From Tetragonia tetragonoides (lineage: Eukaryota > Streptophyta > Magnoliopsida > Caryophyllales > Aizoaceae), in NCBI GenBank assembly GCA_038025085.1, contig CM076152.1, positions 32,181,501 to 32,245,500 on the forward strand: a DNA stretch of 64,000 bases, in the 5' to 3' direction. Numbering within the stretch: the first letter of the stretch is position 1; each line of letters opens with the position of its first letter. Shown here in pieces: positions 34,932-46,805 of this stretch. The notes under the pieces were generated by a model, which had not been told where the DNA came from, searched no databases, and worked only from the letters and a program-made list of their open reading frames with translations. The position numbers and the translations under genes are program-made.

Positions 34932-37900
34932 GAGGATTTTCTTGGAATTGTAGGGGACTAAATGATCCAACCTCCCCTACAATTCACTTCCTGTGTAACT
35001 TGGTTGGATCATATGATGTGGAATTTCTTTTTTTGTCTGAAACCAAATGCACTGTAGATAATGTGAAGCAAGTATGTCGACCAGTAGGATTTCCCTTTTG
35101 GGTTGGTGTTGATGCAGCTGGTTGTAAAGGTGGCTTATGTGTAGGATGGAAAACTAAAGGCCTCTTTAACCTGCTCCTAGCTGAACCTAACTTCCTTGTA
35201 CTTGAATGTAATTATGGCAATAAGGGTTTATGGTATCTCATCTTGCTTTATGGTTGCCCCTACCTAGCTAGACGTGAGGAAGTCCTTACTTCTTTGGAAT
35301 CCTCTATATCCACGCTCAAAAACAGAATTTTTGTTATTCTTGGAGACTTTAACCAAGTAGATAATGCTGATGATAAACTAGGAGGATCTGATATTATTAG
35401 AGGTTTAGATATATTTAACAACTGGAAGAATATGCTTAACCTTCTTGACTTACCCTTTTCTGGACCAAGATTTACCTGGACTAATAATAGGCAGGGTGAT
35501 GCTAGTATTTTTGAAAGGTTAGTGTAGACGCCAAAAAAGCGTCTTCAGATTTCTCCGCAAAAGCCCGATGATGAAAGGAGTAATTTTTAAGCTTGAACTG
35601 CTATTTTGCTTTAATAGTTTAAAATAAGGTCTCAGGCTTTTCTCCAAACACTCCTTTATTTTCATTCCATCCAAAAGCCCTGTTCAAGAGCTTTCCAACG
35701 AAACGTCTCATGCCTCATTCCGACCCCCAGTCGCCAAGTTGCGATATAGGGGTAAAATCGTCTTTCGCCACCCAAGGGTAAAACAGTCTTTTCCTATTTT
35801 TCGGATCATTAAAAATTCCCCGAAAGATAAAGACAGGCTGGATGACGTCATTATGACGTCATCCAGCTGGCTGCTGACAGCCGTCAGCGGCCCTGGAGAA
35901 TGTCCCAGGGCCGCTAGCGGCGCTGCCTTTCCCTTCGGGCCTGGCTCATTTTTCAGGCCCGTCTCGTTTTTCAGCTCATTTTCACCCGTCCAACCCTACT
36001 TCTCCACGCCTATATAAACAACCCTCCACTCTCAGTTCAAAACACACAGTCTACAGTTGGCAACCTCTATTCTCAGGAGTATTGACTCTGAGCTTCCCCC
36101 TCTTTCTTCCAAACTTGAGATCTATTTTTACTATTCTTGTCAAATATAGCCTACAGTTCAGGTACAAATTCCTGAGGGCTCAAATTAAATTAATTTCTTA
36201 ATTGTTTATTTTTCCCGTAGTCATAATGTAGATATCATGCTAGAATAACGTTTAATTGCTTCCTAAATATTGTCTGTATAGTCGTTGTGCTGCTCAACTT
36301 GTCAATCGAATGCATGTCTAAATAAGGGTTAAAATAAATGTTGTGATGCTTGTGATGAACCAATTAATAGTCTAAGTCTAGGTTGTTAATCCGGTTTTGC
36401 ATGGGAATTATGTCTTTAAATTATTAAGCAAACTTGAGTTAGTAGAGGCCGTCATAATACGGGCGAGTTGGGTGCCTAACACCTTCCCACCTCGTACATT
36501 CGCCCCCGAACCTATTATTCTTGGGTACGCATAAGTTTTATATGAGCGGGGGTCTTTCTAAAAACATGATTAGTTCACTTTTCGCGCTATTGGGTTGTCC
36601 CTTCGGTTTGTCCCTTCGATAAAACGTCGATAGCAGATTTGTGATCTCTTTCATGGTTTTTATTCAATTCAAGTCTTTTCAAATGCTTTTCTAACTCGAT
36701 GGTTCCTTGAACTTATCTAAGCCCCCAATTGACAAATTTTCTATATGGACGCACTCCTGGGTCCTTACAGTTAGATAGAGGCATTTGTTCTATGGACTGG
36801 TACTCTCTTTATCCTGATGCTTATACTCTTAATTTGCCCATTCAATGCTCTGATCATGCACCTATCTTATTTTGTGTCCATAATACTACACATAATACAA
36901 GAAAACACTATAAGTTGGATGCTTGGTGCTTAGAGTATGAGGACTGCCATTCTTCTCTTATAGTGGCATGGTCTACCTCGGTTGTTGGTTCTTCTATGTA
37001 TGCCGTGGACAAAAAGATCTCTATCACTAGGAAGTCTGCCAAAAATTGGGCTTTGTCAAAGAAAAAGGAATGGAGTAAAAACTGGGATAATTTCCAAGAA
37101 AATCTATCTAGATCACAAATTGAAGGAGAGGAACTGGCTTGTTTAGAAGAAAATCACAAAGTCCGCCACCAATTTTATGAGTTTTTACAAAACTCTTCAA
37201 TTTATTGGAGGCAACGTGTGAAGATTAAATGGCAGATGGATGGGAATACTTACTCTAAATATTTCTTTAACTGGACAAAAGTTAGAAAAGGTCGAAACTG
37301 TATGCGTGGTTTATTGAATGACAATGGGGTTTGGTGCACGTCTACTCAAGATATGGGTATTATTATTCAGAAGTATTTTCAAGACTTATTTCTACCTATT
37401 TCTTCTACGGATCTCAACCTGGACAACCCGGATCTTCCTATTTATCTACGCCCCATTCAAGCTATTTCTATCATTCTTTGTCTTTAAGCGATGAAGATTT
37501 ATCTATTCTTAGAAGACATTTCTCTCATAGAGAAGTTCGTAAGGCAGCTTTTCAACTTGGTGCTCTAAAGTCACCTGGGCCTGATGGAATCCCGACAATC
37601 TTTTTTCACAAATGCTGGCCTTTTATTAAAAATGATATCTATGCAGCTGTCCTTCGTGCACTATCTACAGGTTTTATTTTGCGGGAATTCAACATCACTC
37701 ATATTACTCTTATCCCGAAATGTGAAAATCCGGAATATATACGCAATATAGACCTATTAGCTTATGCAATGTGATAAACAAGATCATCTCAAAATGCATA
37801 ACTAATAGGTTGCGCCTCATTATCCCAAAGATTGTGGGGAAGTTCCAAAACGCCTTTGTTCCTGGGCGCAGCATCGCAGATAGCATCCTCATCGCACATG

Positions 37901-40327
37901 AAATCCTACATAAAATACGGAGTACAAAAAGAGGACGTGATTTTATGTTGGAATTAAGGCGGATATGAGCAAGGCATATGATCGGGTAAGATGGGATTTC
38001 CTTGAAGCTGTTCTTATTAAGTTTGGTTTTCCAGGTCATTGGGTTACGCTTATTATGGATTGTGTTTCGTCGGTCACATATAATGTTCTCCTTAATGGCC
38101 AACCCCTCCCACCTTTCAAACCCGCTTGTGGGCTTCGGTAAGGCGACCCTCTATCGCCTTATTTATTTATTCTATATGCGGAAGCTCTCTTTGTGATGAT
38201 TATGCAAGCTGATTCACTCAAAATCATCAAAGGGATCCGTATTAGTAGGCAAGCTACTCCTATTTCCCACCTGTTCTTCGCAGATGATTCGGCCTTTTTC
38301 TTTAAAGCTAATATCCCTGCTTGTCAGGGCATCAAAAATATTCTTGATGCTTACTGTAGGAATTCGGGTCAAGTTATTAATCTTGACAAATCAATTATGC
38401 TCCTTAGCCCTAATACACCATCAAGGTTCAAGCGAATTTTTAGGAGTTGCCTTAGAATCCCACTTTCGGATTCCTTTGGTACTTATCTGGGTATCCCTGC
38501 TGACTTTGGATCCACAAAAAAGAAATATTTGGATCTCTTATTACTAAGATGGAGAAGAGGCTTCAAGGATGGCATGGAATGTTCTTATCTTCCGCTGGGA
38601 AAATTACCATTATTGCAGCCATCCTTTCTTCTCTTTATCTACGTATGTACTCTCTGCTTTTAAAATTCCTATTAGTATTGCTAATAAACTTAACTCTATT
38701 ATGGCAAGATTTTTTTGGGGAGGTACTGCTACTAAGAAGACACTGCACTGGAGAAGTTGGGAGGTCCTTTCGAAACCACGAGGTGTTGGGGGTCTGGGTA
38801 TTCAAAACACTTCTTCCTTCAACCAGGCTCTGCTTGCTAAACAGGGTTGAAGGATTCTTAATAACCCTGACTTACTTATCTCCTCAACTATTGGCACTAA
38901 ATACAACCTTAACCCGAGTGCCTTCTTTGATAACAAAGTTAAAACACCCTCTTCTTCCTCGTGGGGGTGGAAGGGTATTTCATGGGGTATCCAAATCCTT
39001 GTAAATAACTGTGCATGGAGCTTAGGGAATGGGAAGAAAATTAATATTTGGCAACACCCTTGGATTTGTGGAGAAATCCCTCCTTTTCCTCCCTCTGCCC
39101 TTGGGCCTGGTTTCAGCGGCCCTCAACCTCCCTCTAGGGTTGCTGATCTCTTATCCAATAGGCAGTGGTGTTTGAACACTCTCTCCCTGTTCTTCACAAA
39201 ATGCTGGGTTCAAAAAATCACTGCCTTATTTGTTCCTAGTACTTCTATCTTAGACAGGTTTGCTTGGATGCATCACCAAACTGGGTCATACCATGTAAAG
39301 CAAGGGTACTCTACCTCAATCACCACAAGAATGACGGAGTCAGACGCTTTGACTAATCATACTATCTACCCTCGATCCTCTATTATCTGGAAGAGATTCT
39401 GGGGAAGAAGGATACCCCCCAAATGGAAAATATTTCTTTGGAAAATCTATAATGACGCCCTCCTTGTTGGTGAGGAGTTTTCTCGGAGAAGAATGCAGAG
39501 GCATAACAATTGTCTTATGTGTTCAAATAGCTTTGAGAATTTGGAGTCTCTAAATCATATTTTTAGATATTGTCCTTTCACAAGTCGCATTTGGGCCACC
39601 TGCGGGCTAGGGCTTAGTGTGCATGGCCACTTCTCTATCCATGTTGCTCTTTGGATTGATAACTGGCTCCTTTACCTGTCCAAGAAAGATGATAATATGT
39701 TCAAGCATAGCATCTACTTTGTGGTTGTTTTATGGACACTTTGGATCACTAGAAATAGTCTGGTTTTTCGTGGGTCATCTCTCCCCTTTGACCGTATTAT
39801 GGATTCCATTGAAGGGCTTTATGATCAGACTATAAGAGCTCTTGAAATCAAAAGGCTGGATGTTTCCCCTCCTGAGTTTATGAAAAGCTCAGTGCCTCTC
39901 CCACGGCTGCAACCTTTCTCTCCTGCAATCATATGCATATCTCTTTATTTAGTGATGGAGCTTGGAAGATTGGTACATGTAATGGAGCCTTTGGATGGAT
40001 TGCCTATCGTGAGGAAGATGATTCTACTATCATGAAAGATGCAGGCAGATGTGCGGCCACACGGAAGCTTATGCCATCTTGAATGGCCTTGAAGCTATCA
40101 GAAAGAAGGGACTTCATTTTGTGAAGGTTTACTCTGATGCCAAGACCTTGATTGATGCAATTAATGGAATCAGCTTGACTCCCTTTTATATTCAAGCCAT
40201 GGTGGATGATATTATATCCTTTAATTCTAAGTTTGCTTGTATTTCTTTTAACTTTGTGCCTAGAAACTGTAATACTGCTGCACATTCCCTTGCTAGTGAT
40301 GCTAGTAGGGGAAGGATCAGCTTGTAA
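34928..40327 (+). pseudogene. LINE endonuclease-RT-RNase H polyprotein, broken
   Basis: It begins MRGFSWNCRGLNDP, the usual start of an APE-like endonuclease. Active-site motifs are visible: SETK (near 35035), GDFN (near 35342) and SDHAP (near 36850, after the insert). The frame is interrupted by a solo LTR at 35523-36769 and then by frame changes near 37470, 37740 and 37960 and a stop near 38138. RT motifs are GALKSPGPDGIP (37560), SKAYDRVRWDF (37966) and the catalytic FADD (38275). A zinc-binding region (RIPPKWKIFLWK, about 39410) and an RNase H-like domain (about 39950-40320) follow. Plant L1 elements with a C-terminal RNase H are known. It encodes the target-nicking and cDNA-copying machine of the LINE, but is dead here. 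Confidence 0.88.
35523..36769 (+). mobile_element. 1,247-bp solo LTR (Tat/Ogre-like) in the LINE endonuclease
   Basis: It starts TGTAGACGCC and ends GTCCTTACA, with a perfect 5-bp duplication GTTAG on each side (35518-35522 and 36770-36774). Removing it and one GTTAG rejoins the endonuclease frame. Around 36440-36490 it contains the LTR phrase AGTAGAGGCCGT ... GGGTGCCTAACACC, also present in related form in the 53-63 kb gag-only element (about 53520-53545 on the minus strand). It has no internal region, so it arose by LTR-LTR recombination. Confidence 0.92.
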
Positions 40328-40554
40328 CTGCTTCCATAATGTTATTTCCTACTGTCAAAATAAAAAAAAAAAAAAATACACATCCTGCACTATTTATCTA
40401 GAAACAAAACAGAGACAAATCATACAACATCTTGCCTTGTTTATTCAGTAACACAGATGTCTTTCTCATCTGACTTGGTCGAACTCCTTTGATCAAGTTC
40501 TTACAACTCTTGGGGTTAAAAATAGGTAGGGTAATTTTCTAAGGAGATTATTCT

Positions 40555-41261
40555 CAGGGACGGAGCTAGGGGGACCAGTAAAGGCTGTAGTCCCCCCCAT
40601 TATTTAGAAACTTAAGTAATAATACATTCTGTACTAATGCGACATATATTACTTGTAGCTCAGTTGGAACTGGGGAGTGACTTATGGCGAAACTGCACTG
40701 CCAAGGTCACGGGATCTAGTCCCAACATTGATATGTTTTTAGCGCTTCTACTCATTTTTCCTTGTGCATTTGACGTATTTTTATTTTACCTTCATGATTA
40801 TTTTAGATTAGATTTTGTTTTCCCTTGTCCTTTTTTTTTTTTTTTTTTTTTATATTTTCCTTTGCCCTATCATTTTTGCACTCCATTCTGATTGCCTGAA
40901 ACTTTGTGCTTATTTCGTTTTAATATTACTTTTTTTTTGATATATTTGCCTATATAATTTTGTATCGACAAACACTTTTTTAATTAATTTACTCTATTTT
41001 GTGATTACTGAGCTTCCATATCGTTGCTCGATTTTGCATGAGTAATGGATCTCGACGTGACACATTATTATTTCGTAAAAATAACTATTTTGCATCTATA
41101 TATTTAATAATAATAAGACGAAAAAGTTGAGTCGAAGAAGAGTGATTATATTTCTTGGCAAAGTTTTAAAACTAGCGTTCAATTCTCATTTTTCCGTCCT
41201 TAAAACTAAATCTGTATATAAGTTTTGGTCCCCCTATAAATAATTTCAGGCTCCGCCACTG
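40555..41261. mobile_element. 707-bp non-autonomous hAT-type element
   Basis: The termini are inverted: CAGGGACGGAGCTAG at the left and CTCCGCCACTG at the right (reverse complement CAGTGGCGGAG). The flanks are ATTATTCT and ATTATCCT, an 8-bp target duplication with one mismatch, which is typical of hAT transposons. There is no transposase frame. The interior is AT-rich and contains a tRNA-like segment at about 40650-40730. Confidence 0.75.
40650..40730 (+). other. tRNA-like / SINE-head segment inside the hAT element
   Basis: TAGCTCAGTTGG (40656-40667) matches a pol III A box. GGTCACGGGATCTAGTCCC (40705-40723) resembles the B-box region of plant tRNA-derived SINEs (GGTCACGGGTTCGAGTCCC) with three changes. 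The spacing is as in tRNA genes. It does not look like a complete, foldable tRNA, so I call it a SINE head or relic. Confidence 0.5.
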
Positions 41262-41269
41262 ATTATCCT

Positions 41270-42533
41270 GACATTCTTTCTCTTTCAGAAAAAGAAAAAT
41301 TCAGTAACACAGATACTTTCAAAAAAAAATAAAATAATAAATAAATAAATAAATATGCATGTTTGAAAAGAATTAGCCAAAAAGAGTTTATTTATTTTCA
41401 ATCTTTTTAAGATGAAACTCTACAACTTCCCAATATTGCCCTTGAACATTTAGCAAAAAGACATGCCACTCAAGTATATAAACGGTCTTCGCCCTTTATT
41501 ATTTTCTCTCACATCTCATTACTGACCATTGCTCTCAAAACAAACTGACTGTCTCGAGATTATCATCGCTTCATTTGATCTTCTCGTTGTGCTCTCTCAA
41601 TTTCGAATCAGGTGAACAATTTTCCCAATTTGCTGTCTTTACATTCTCTTGTTATCTTCCCTATTTCTTCTTGGTTCATTTTGATTCATCCAATTTAGGT
41701 TTGTGCAAGATTTTAAAAGCTCATATTGAGGATTGAAGGTTGGTTTCAAAGCAAACATTCAGTTTAGTGGGGCATTTTGTCGAGAAGTTGATAGGCGTTT
41801 TGGTAAGCATTCAACACTTTTTAGTTGTTGCTGCTGTTGAATCAAGCACCTATCTTTATCTCTGAAGTTATTTATGTGATTTATGAGTTCTGGGTTTAAT
41901 TTGTTTTGAACATTTTAATTTAATTTCTGGTTTTGGGCTGATGATTGTTGAAATTGGTGAAGTTTATATTTGGTGGGTGATATGATCTTATGTAAAAATT
42001 CAGTTGAACAAACTTTAACTTGTAAAATTTTGACATGGTGAATTATAGTCTAACTGATCTATAATTTTGCAACCTAATATGAGTGTTCTGTTTATCGTAA
42101 GTTGACTTTGGAAAATGGCGATTAATATGCATCATGTAAGTTTATGTCTTCTGAATTAGTTTAAGGGCTCATTTGCAGCATTTTTCTAATGGGAATATCA
42201 GGGTTGACATTAAATACATTACAAGTTCATTTCATGGATAACTCTTGGGGCGTGTGTTTGTGTTTTCAATGATTAGCGAAGTTTGAGGAAAGATGCAGTA
42301 ATTTTTGTGTATGAAGGAGGTGGAGAAAGGATATAGACTAATCCGAAACAATGATTTATTTTCTCATTATGGCCTCAATGTGTCATGTTTTCCACTTTGT
42401 AGCCAGAGAGACTCTCTTGAATCTAATTCATCCTATTTTCTCCATTTGATAATCGGATATAAATTATAAAAAAGAAAATTCTACCGGACGTTTTCGAAAG
42501 ATAACTGCTGCCGCAAAATTCTGAAGTCTCCAA
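41270..42533. other. SEC20 promoter and 5' leader
   Basis: No other gene lies here. AT-rich DNA to about 41510 is followed by leader-like sequence. A possible donor at 41612 (AATCAG/GTGAAC) suggests one or more 5'UTR introns before the ATG at 42534; I could not fix the acceptor. Confidence 0.45.
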
Positions 42534-44999
42534 ATGGACAAGGTTGTTGAGGCTGTCGAGGAAGTAAAGAAACAGTGGGGTGAGACTTGGGCTCAGACAC
42601 AAGGACATATAAAGGCGATAGAAGATTATGGAAAATCAAGCGACACAAACAGAGAAAAGAACTCTCTTCCTAGATTGAATGGTTTGGCGCAGGACGGGTT
42701 AGCTATGCTTCATTCATTGCAGCTCAAGTTGGATGTATTGGCTCCACAACTCCCAACCTACGATGAGGTTGAGGCTGCACAGGCTCTGCTGCAAAACTGG
42801 AAGCAGCAATCTCATAGGTGATAACACAACTCCCGCAACATTCTCAAGCAATATTTTCTTTCAATGCATATGGTATATGGTTGCATACATTATTTATAAA
42901 ACATTTCTGTAGTACCATACATAAATTATCATATATAAACTTACCTTTACTACCTATAATACCTTGATTTTAAAAATATCCCACCTATCCTTCCTTTGAG
43001 GTTTACAATTAGGTTTCATTTTGTTTCATAGCTTGCGAGTTGCTTTGAGGAGCGCTAATCTTCAAGCAAGGGCAAACATCAGGAAATCAGCTCAGGAAGA
43101 GGTAATCAAGTTATGTGATTTTCTTAGAAGTAAATTTGTAGTTCATTTTTCATTTTGGGGAGGTAGCTTCAGATACCCCATGGCTTATTTGCATCATACT
43201 TTATTTATTTGGATAACAGAACCGTCCACTGGCCATGTCCTGCTGCTTGGTGGATGCCTTTCAATATACTTCTATGATCTTCCACCAAGTTTATTCCCAA
43301 CGTAGCTTACCTAAAGTCAAGTCCTGTGTGCTTACTACCTCCTTTTGTAATTGAATAAACTATAAACTATACCCTTCTTGCTATATCTTTCAGGTTCTCT
43401 CTTTTTGCTTTTTTTCTTCCTTTTCCTTCCATGGATTTACTGAGACATGCTTCTTAGTATAATTGATCCGAAACATGCTTCTTAAATGTTATTATATTGA
43501 TTGCAGAGGGAACTTCTTCTGGGAGGTGGCAGTGAGTCCACAAACCGCAGACGCAATTTACAGTATGTGATAGTCCTCGTTGTTGTATGACATTCAAAAT
43601 CTTGTATTGGTGTACAAGATTATGACATGCTATGACTTCTTCCAGAACAAAGGCTGGGATGACGTCTGCTGCAGAAAGCATCACAGAGAGCCTTCGCCGT
43701 ACTCGCCAAATGATGGTTCAGGTTAATTGTTGGGTTTCCTTCTTGTTACAATCACTTTTATGTTCTTTTGTTTGATTATTCAATGGTGCAGTACTCTGCT
43801 TTGATGTTCTGACAATTGTTTGTCAACCAAATCTTTCTTTGGGTTTAGGAGGTTGAGAGGAGTGCCAGTACTCTAATGACCTTTGGTATGTTGTTTCTTC
43901 CTTCCTTTTCTTTTTTCATATAATGATGAGCTACAATTTTGGCATGTTGTTTCTAACTTGATTTGTACTTGAACATCACATGCATGTAAGCTGTAACTTA
44001 TAATATGGGTTGCTCTTCTTATAATTCAAGTTGTTGCAAGTTATGGAACTCCTTATCATGCCTTTCAAAGCATATAACAATATCGACATGACATTGCTTA
44101 TTATGTCTCTTAAAGTGTATTAGAGATATCCAGATTACACTACATATGATGTCTTTTAAAGCAAATAAGAGATATCCATGTCAATTTTTGGGAAAAGACT
44201 TAAGGACTTAACAAGGAAACAAATTGCAATAGAAAAGATGAGGAAGGTGATTTGGATTGATCCTGATTGCTTCTGTCATGTGATGAAGGATCCATTCGGT
44301 TTTCTTGGTTTAATTTCCTACATTAATGTTTGTCTAATTTGGTATATGGCAAATGGAAAAAAATAAGCTAATGGTTCAATGCAAGATCAAAGCTCATGGG
44401 GGTTTCCCTAACAGTAGCAGATCATAGGCTGCTAAGAACTTCCAGTTATGCCTCCTTGATGGAAACCATGGCTCTGCTCTGATAGACTATGATAATGATT
44501 TGTTGCTTCCTTTTTGGCTTCTAGAGGAATCAACTGGAGTGTTGAAGAAAGCAGACAAGGAATATAAGGGGCACCGCTCATTGCTGATGCGTACACGTGA
44601 TCTGCTTTCCACAATGCAGCGTCAAGATGTCATTGACCGGTACACTTCTTTTTCTTTTCTTCTAATTATGTTTTGCTCCGCCTTCACTTTCTCTTTGCTT
44701 GATTCTCCATTCGAATTGAGCAGGCCGGAATCTTAAGAAAACTTTTATGTTTCCTGTACAGGGTCATACTTCTTGTAGGGTGTCTGTTGTTCAGTTCAGT
44801 GGTTTTATATGTGGTTTCAAAGCGTATTGGATTGCTCAAGCTACAACGGGTTCTTACATCAGCCATAAAGGCTCGTGTGGCTAGAGGAGCTGGTGCACGA
44901 AAACCAGCAACAGATAGAATGGATATATTACAGCATAATCATATACCTCCAACGATAGTTGGAAACCCAGCTGAGCATGTTTTGCATGATGAGCTCTGA
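42534..44999 (+). CDS. SEC20: SEC20 family Golgi-to-ER SNARE
   Basis: Seven exons join in frame: 42534-42817, 43032-43101, 43507-43562, 43646-43721, 43849-43885, 44525-44639 and 44762-44999, giving 291 aa. The N-terminal helical region is followed by the Sec20 core (AGMTSAAESITESLRRTRQMMVQ... STLMTF... ESTGVLKKADKEYKGHRSLL, about residues 140-212). A single transmembrane segment follows at about 214-236 (LLVGCLLFSSVVLYVV). The chain ends in HDEL, an ER-retrieval signal that also ends yeast Sec20. Sec20 is the ER-side SNARE that receives COPI vesicles returning from the Golgi, working with Ufe1/SYP81, Use1 and Sec22 and tethered by the Dsl1/NRZ complex. The topology here implies a lumenal HDEL tail of about 55 residues. 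All introns are GT-AG. Confidence 0.92.
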
Positions 45000-45200
45000 A
45001 TGTTTTTAAAATCTCTTTTCCCCCTTTGTATATACAAATACCAGAGGGCATTGTGATTCTGCAATCAGGCTTTCATGACTCGAGCAAACTCTCTTCCTTA
45101 GTTTGGCGGTTGTGATCTGATTACAGCTTTCTATTTGACATACTGAGTTCTTGTGAGACATACAGGCATACAGCTATACAAACCGAAAACAAAGACATCA

Positions 45201-45858
45201 TGTTTTTTTTCGGGTTTTTCTGTTTTTGAGATTTGTTTAATTTTTCAATGGTTAAAGAGACTGAAGAGGACGAGCAAGAATGTGGGTCAAATGAAGAAGA
45301 TGTTCAATGAAAAATGGGCGTGACTTTGTTTCTCAATCAACCAACATTTGCAACTGCTGCTCAAGGGTATTTATTTGTTTCACTTTTTTTTATTATCATT
45401 TTCCTTTTCTTTTGTGTTATTTCATATGTAGTAATTTTTTGCTGAGTTTGTTAAGACTAAATTTTGGTGAATTAGGTCAGAACATGATGAAGATGATAAG
45501 CAAAAAGTGAGAGAACGGGCGGTTGGGGCAGAGAGGTTAGCAGGGGATTGGATCATGATCAAATTAAGCTTCCCTTGTGGGTCTGATTACCAGTTTTTGG
45601 TCAGTGAAGTTGAGAAAAATGTTGTTACAAGATTATGTGATTTTTTTGTCCATCATTGGTTCTCAATTTTTAGTGTTAGTTTGATCTTCTTTAGGATATC
45701 ATTTGTCAAGAACGTTTAGGTATGTTGTTTTTTAAATGGATGTCTTCTGTTTGTAATTGTGGTTTTAGTTTAGTAGGTTAGTTAGGAAAATGTAATGGTA
45801 TCTCTTGAAATGATTTAGTTGTACTTGTATGTATCAAAATTGGCCAAATTCTTTTTAG
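45201..45858 (+). pseudogene. Duplicated fragment (intron 1 end to 3'UTR) of the 29.7-kb gene
   Basis: Sequence from about 30297 to 31210 recurs here, covering the end of intron 1, exon 2 (copy at about 45259-45369), intron 2, exon 3 (copy at about 45481-45650) and the 3'UTR. Exon 1 is absent. Exon 2 has small deletions that bring in a stop (ATGTTCAATGA). The exon 3 copy lost bases near its end, so the parental stop is out of frame. It therefore cannot make the parental protein. Intron 2 lacks the solo LTR found in the parent. Confidence 0.85.
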
Positions 45859-45933
45859 TCTCCCACCATATAGTGAATGGGGCTTGAATGTTATGGAAAC
45901 TGTGACTTGTAATAAAATAGACATCATTTGTAA

Positions 45934-46036
45934 TCTTATTTGTAATCTCACCATGCACATACAATATCTTATTTGCAATTTCACCATGCATATACAATAT
46001 CTTATTTATAATTTCACCATGCACATACAATATCAA
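45934..46036. repeat. 33-bp tandem repeat, 3 copies
   Basis: TCACCATGCACATACAATATC recurs with starts at 45948, 45981 and 46014 (one base varies). It is short and imperfect, with AT-rich sequence between units. Confidence 0.8.
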
Positions 46037-46243
46037 CCGTGAAAGAAAAAGAGACACTAGGTAAAGCTCTATCAACAGCTAGGTGTATGGCAGACAGAAT
46101 TTTGGATAAAACACAACATACAAGTTGTTATCCTGAACGAGTTTAGGAATAGAAAGCTATTTGAACCTAAATGAAGGAACAAACAACACTTCATTCAACA
46201 CAATGTCATTTTCAAGTTTCACTTTTATGTCCTGTGAGATATA

Positions 46244-46573
46244 TCATATTGTTAACCATGTTAATTTTAGGCTTGTGTGAGGCTCACCACGTTTTTCACG
46301 TTCTGCACGCTCTCTCTGGTCTTCCAAATACCTCTTCTTGTAACAGCGGCAAGTAAAGAACACAAGTCCAGAGAGTATCACAAACGGTAGGACATGTGGA
46401 GCAATGAGATATACGATCCATAAAGAGTGAATGTTTGGATTTTCCCCAGTCCTGAATTTTCGGGGATGGTGATGGTTTGTTGGGAAAGGCGGAAGGATGA
46501 AGGGAAATATGTTATTACACGGAAAAATGAGTGGGATACGGGAAATGATACTTATACATGATGTGTATGGCAC
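46244..46573 (-). pseudogene. Partial tandem copy of the small membrane-protein-like ORF
   Basis: This 109-codon frame shares its start (MPYTSCISIISRIPLIFPC) and its end (VILSGL...CYKK..LEDQRERAEREK) with the longer frame at 46806-47495. It lacks about 110 residues between, including the first membrane segment. Surrounding non-coding DNA is duplicated too (GCTTGTTATATGGTGCATGACC at about 46719 and 47543). It looks like a deletion derivative of the neighbouring unit. Confidence 0.55.
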
Positions 46574-46805
46574 ACCGAAATTTTTTTAATGACGTGGCAC
46601 GCGTTGATTGGTTGCTGGAGAAAAAAAAGCTAAAATCAATTTTTTGCCATAAGACATGTGATGCACACATCAGGTGATTTGTGTTTGACATGAGACTGAC
46701 TAGTAGGGATATGTTTCAGCTTGTTATATGGTGCATGACCAAGGCTGTGGTGCCAGAGACAATACAAGGATTCCAAAGAAGCATGACAAACAATGGAAGG
46801 CAAGC

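Larger units (their letters stand above)
31930..40373 (+). mobile_element. Full-length L1-type LINE retrotransposon with RNase H, decayed
   Basis: A direct repeat AAATACACATCCT flanks the element (31917-31929 and 40374-40386), and a poly(A) tail of about 14 A ends it (40362-40376). This is the hallmark of target-primed reverse transcription. Inside, in order, are a leader of about 510 bases, a DUF4283/CCHC gag-like ORF, a second ORF, then APE-type endonuclease, reverse transcriptase, zinc-binding region and RNase H. Without the nested solo LTR (35523-36769 plus 5-bp duplication) the element is about 7.2 kb. The polymerase part carries several frameshifts and stops, so this copy cannot be autonomous. 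The exact 5' end is set by the repeat and could be off by a few bases. Confidence 0.88.

Noticed and set aside
35739..36017. 92-codon ORF in the LINE insert
   Set aside because: It lies wholly within a solo LTR and has no domain.
40656..40723. Functional tRNA gene
   Set aside because: A and B boxes are degenerate and I could not fold an acceptor stem; kept as a tRNA-like relic only.
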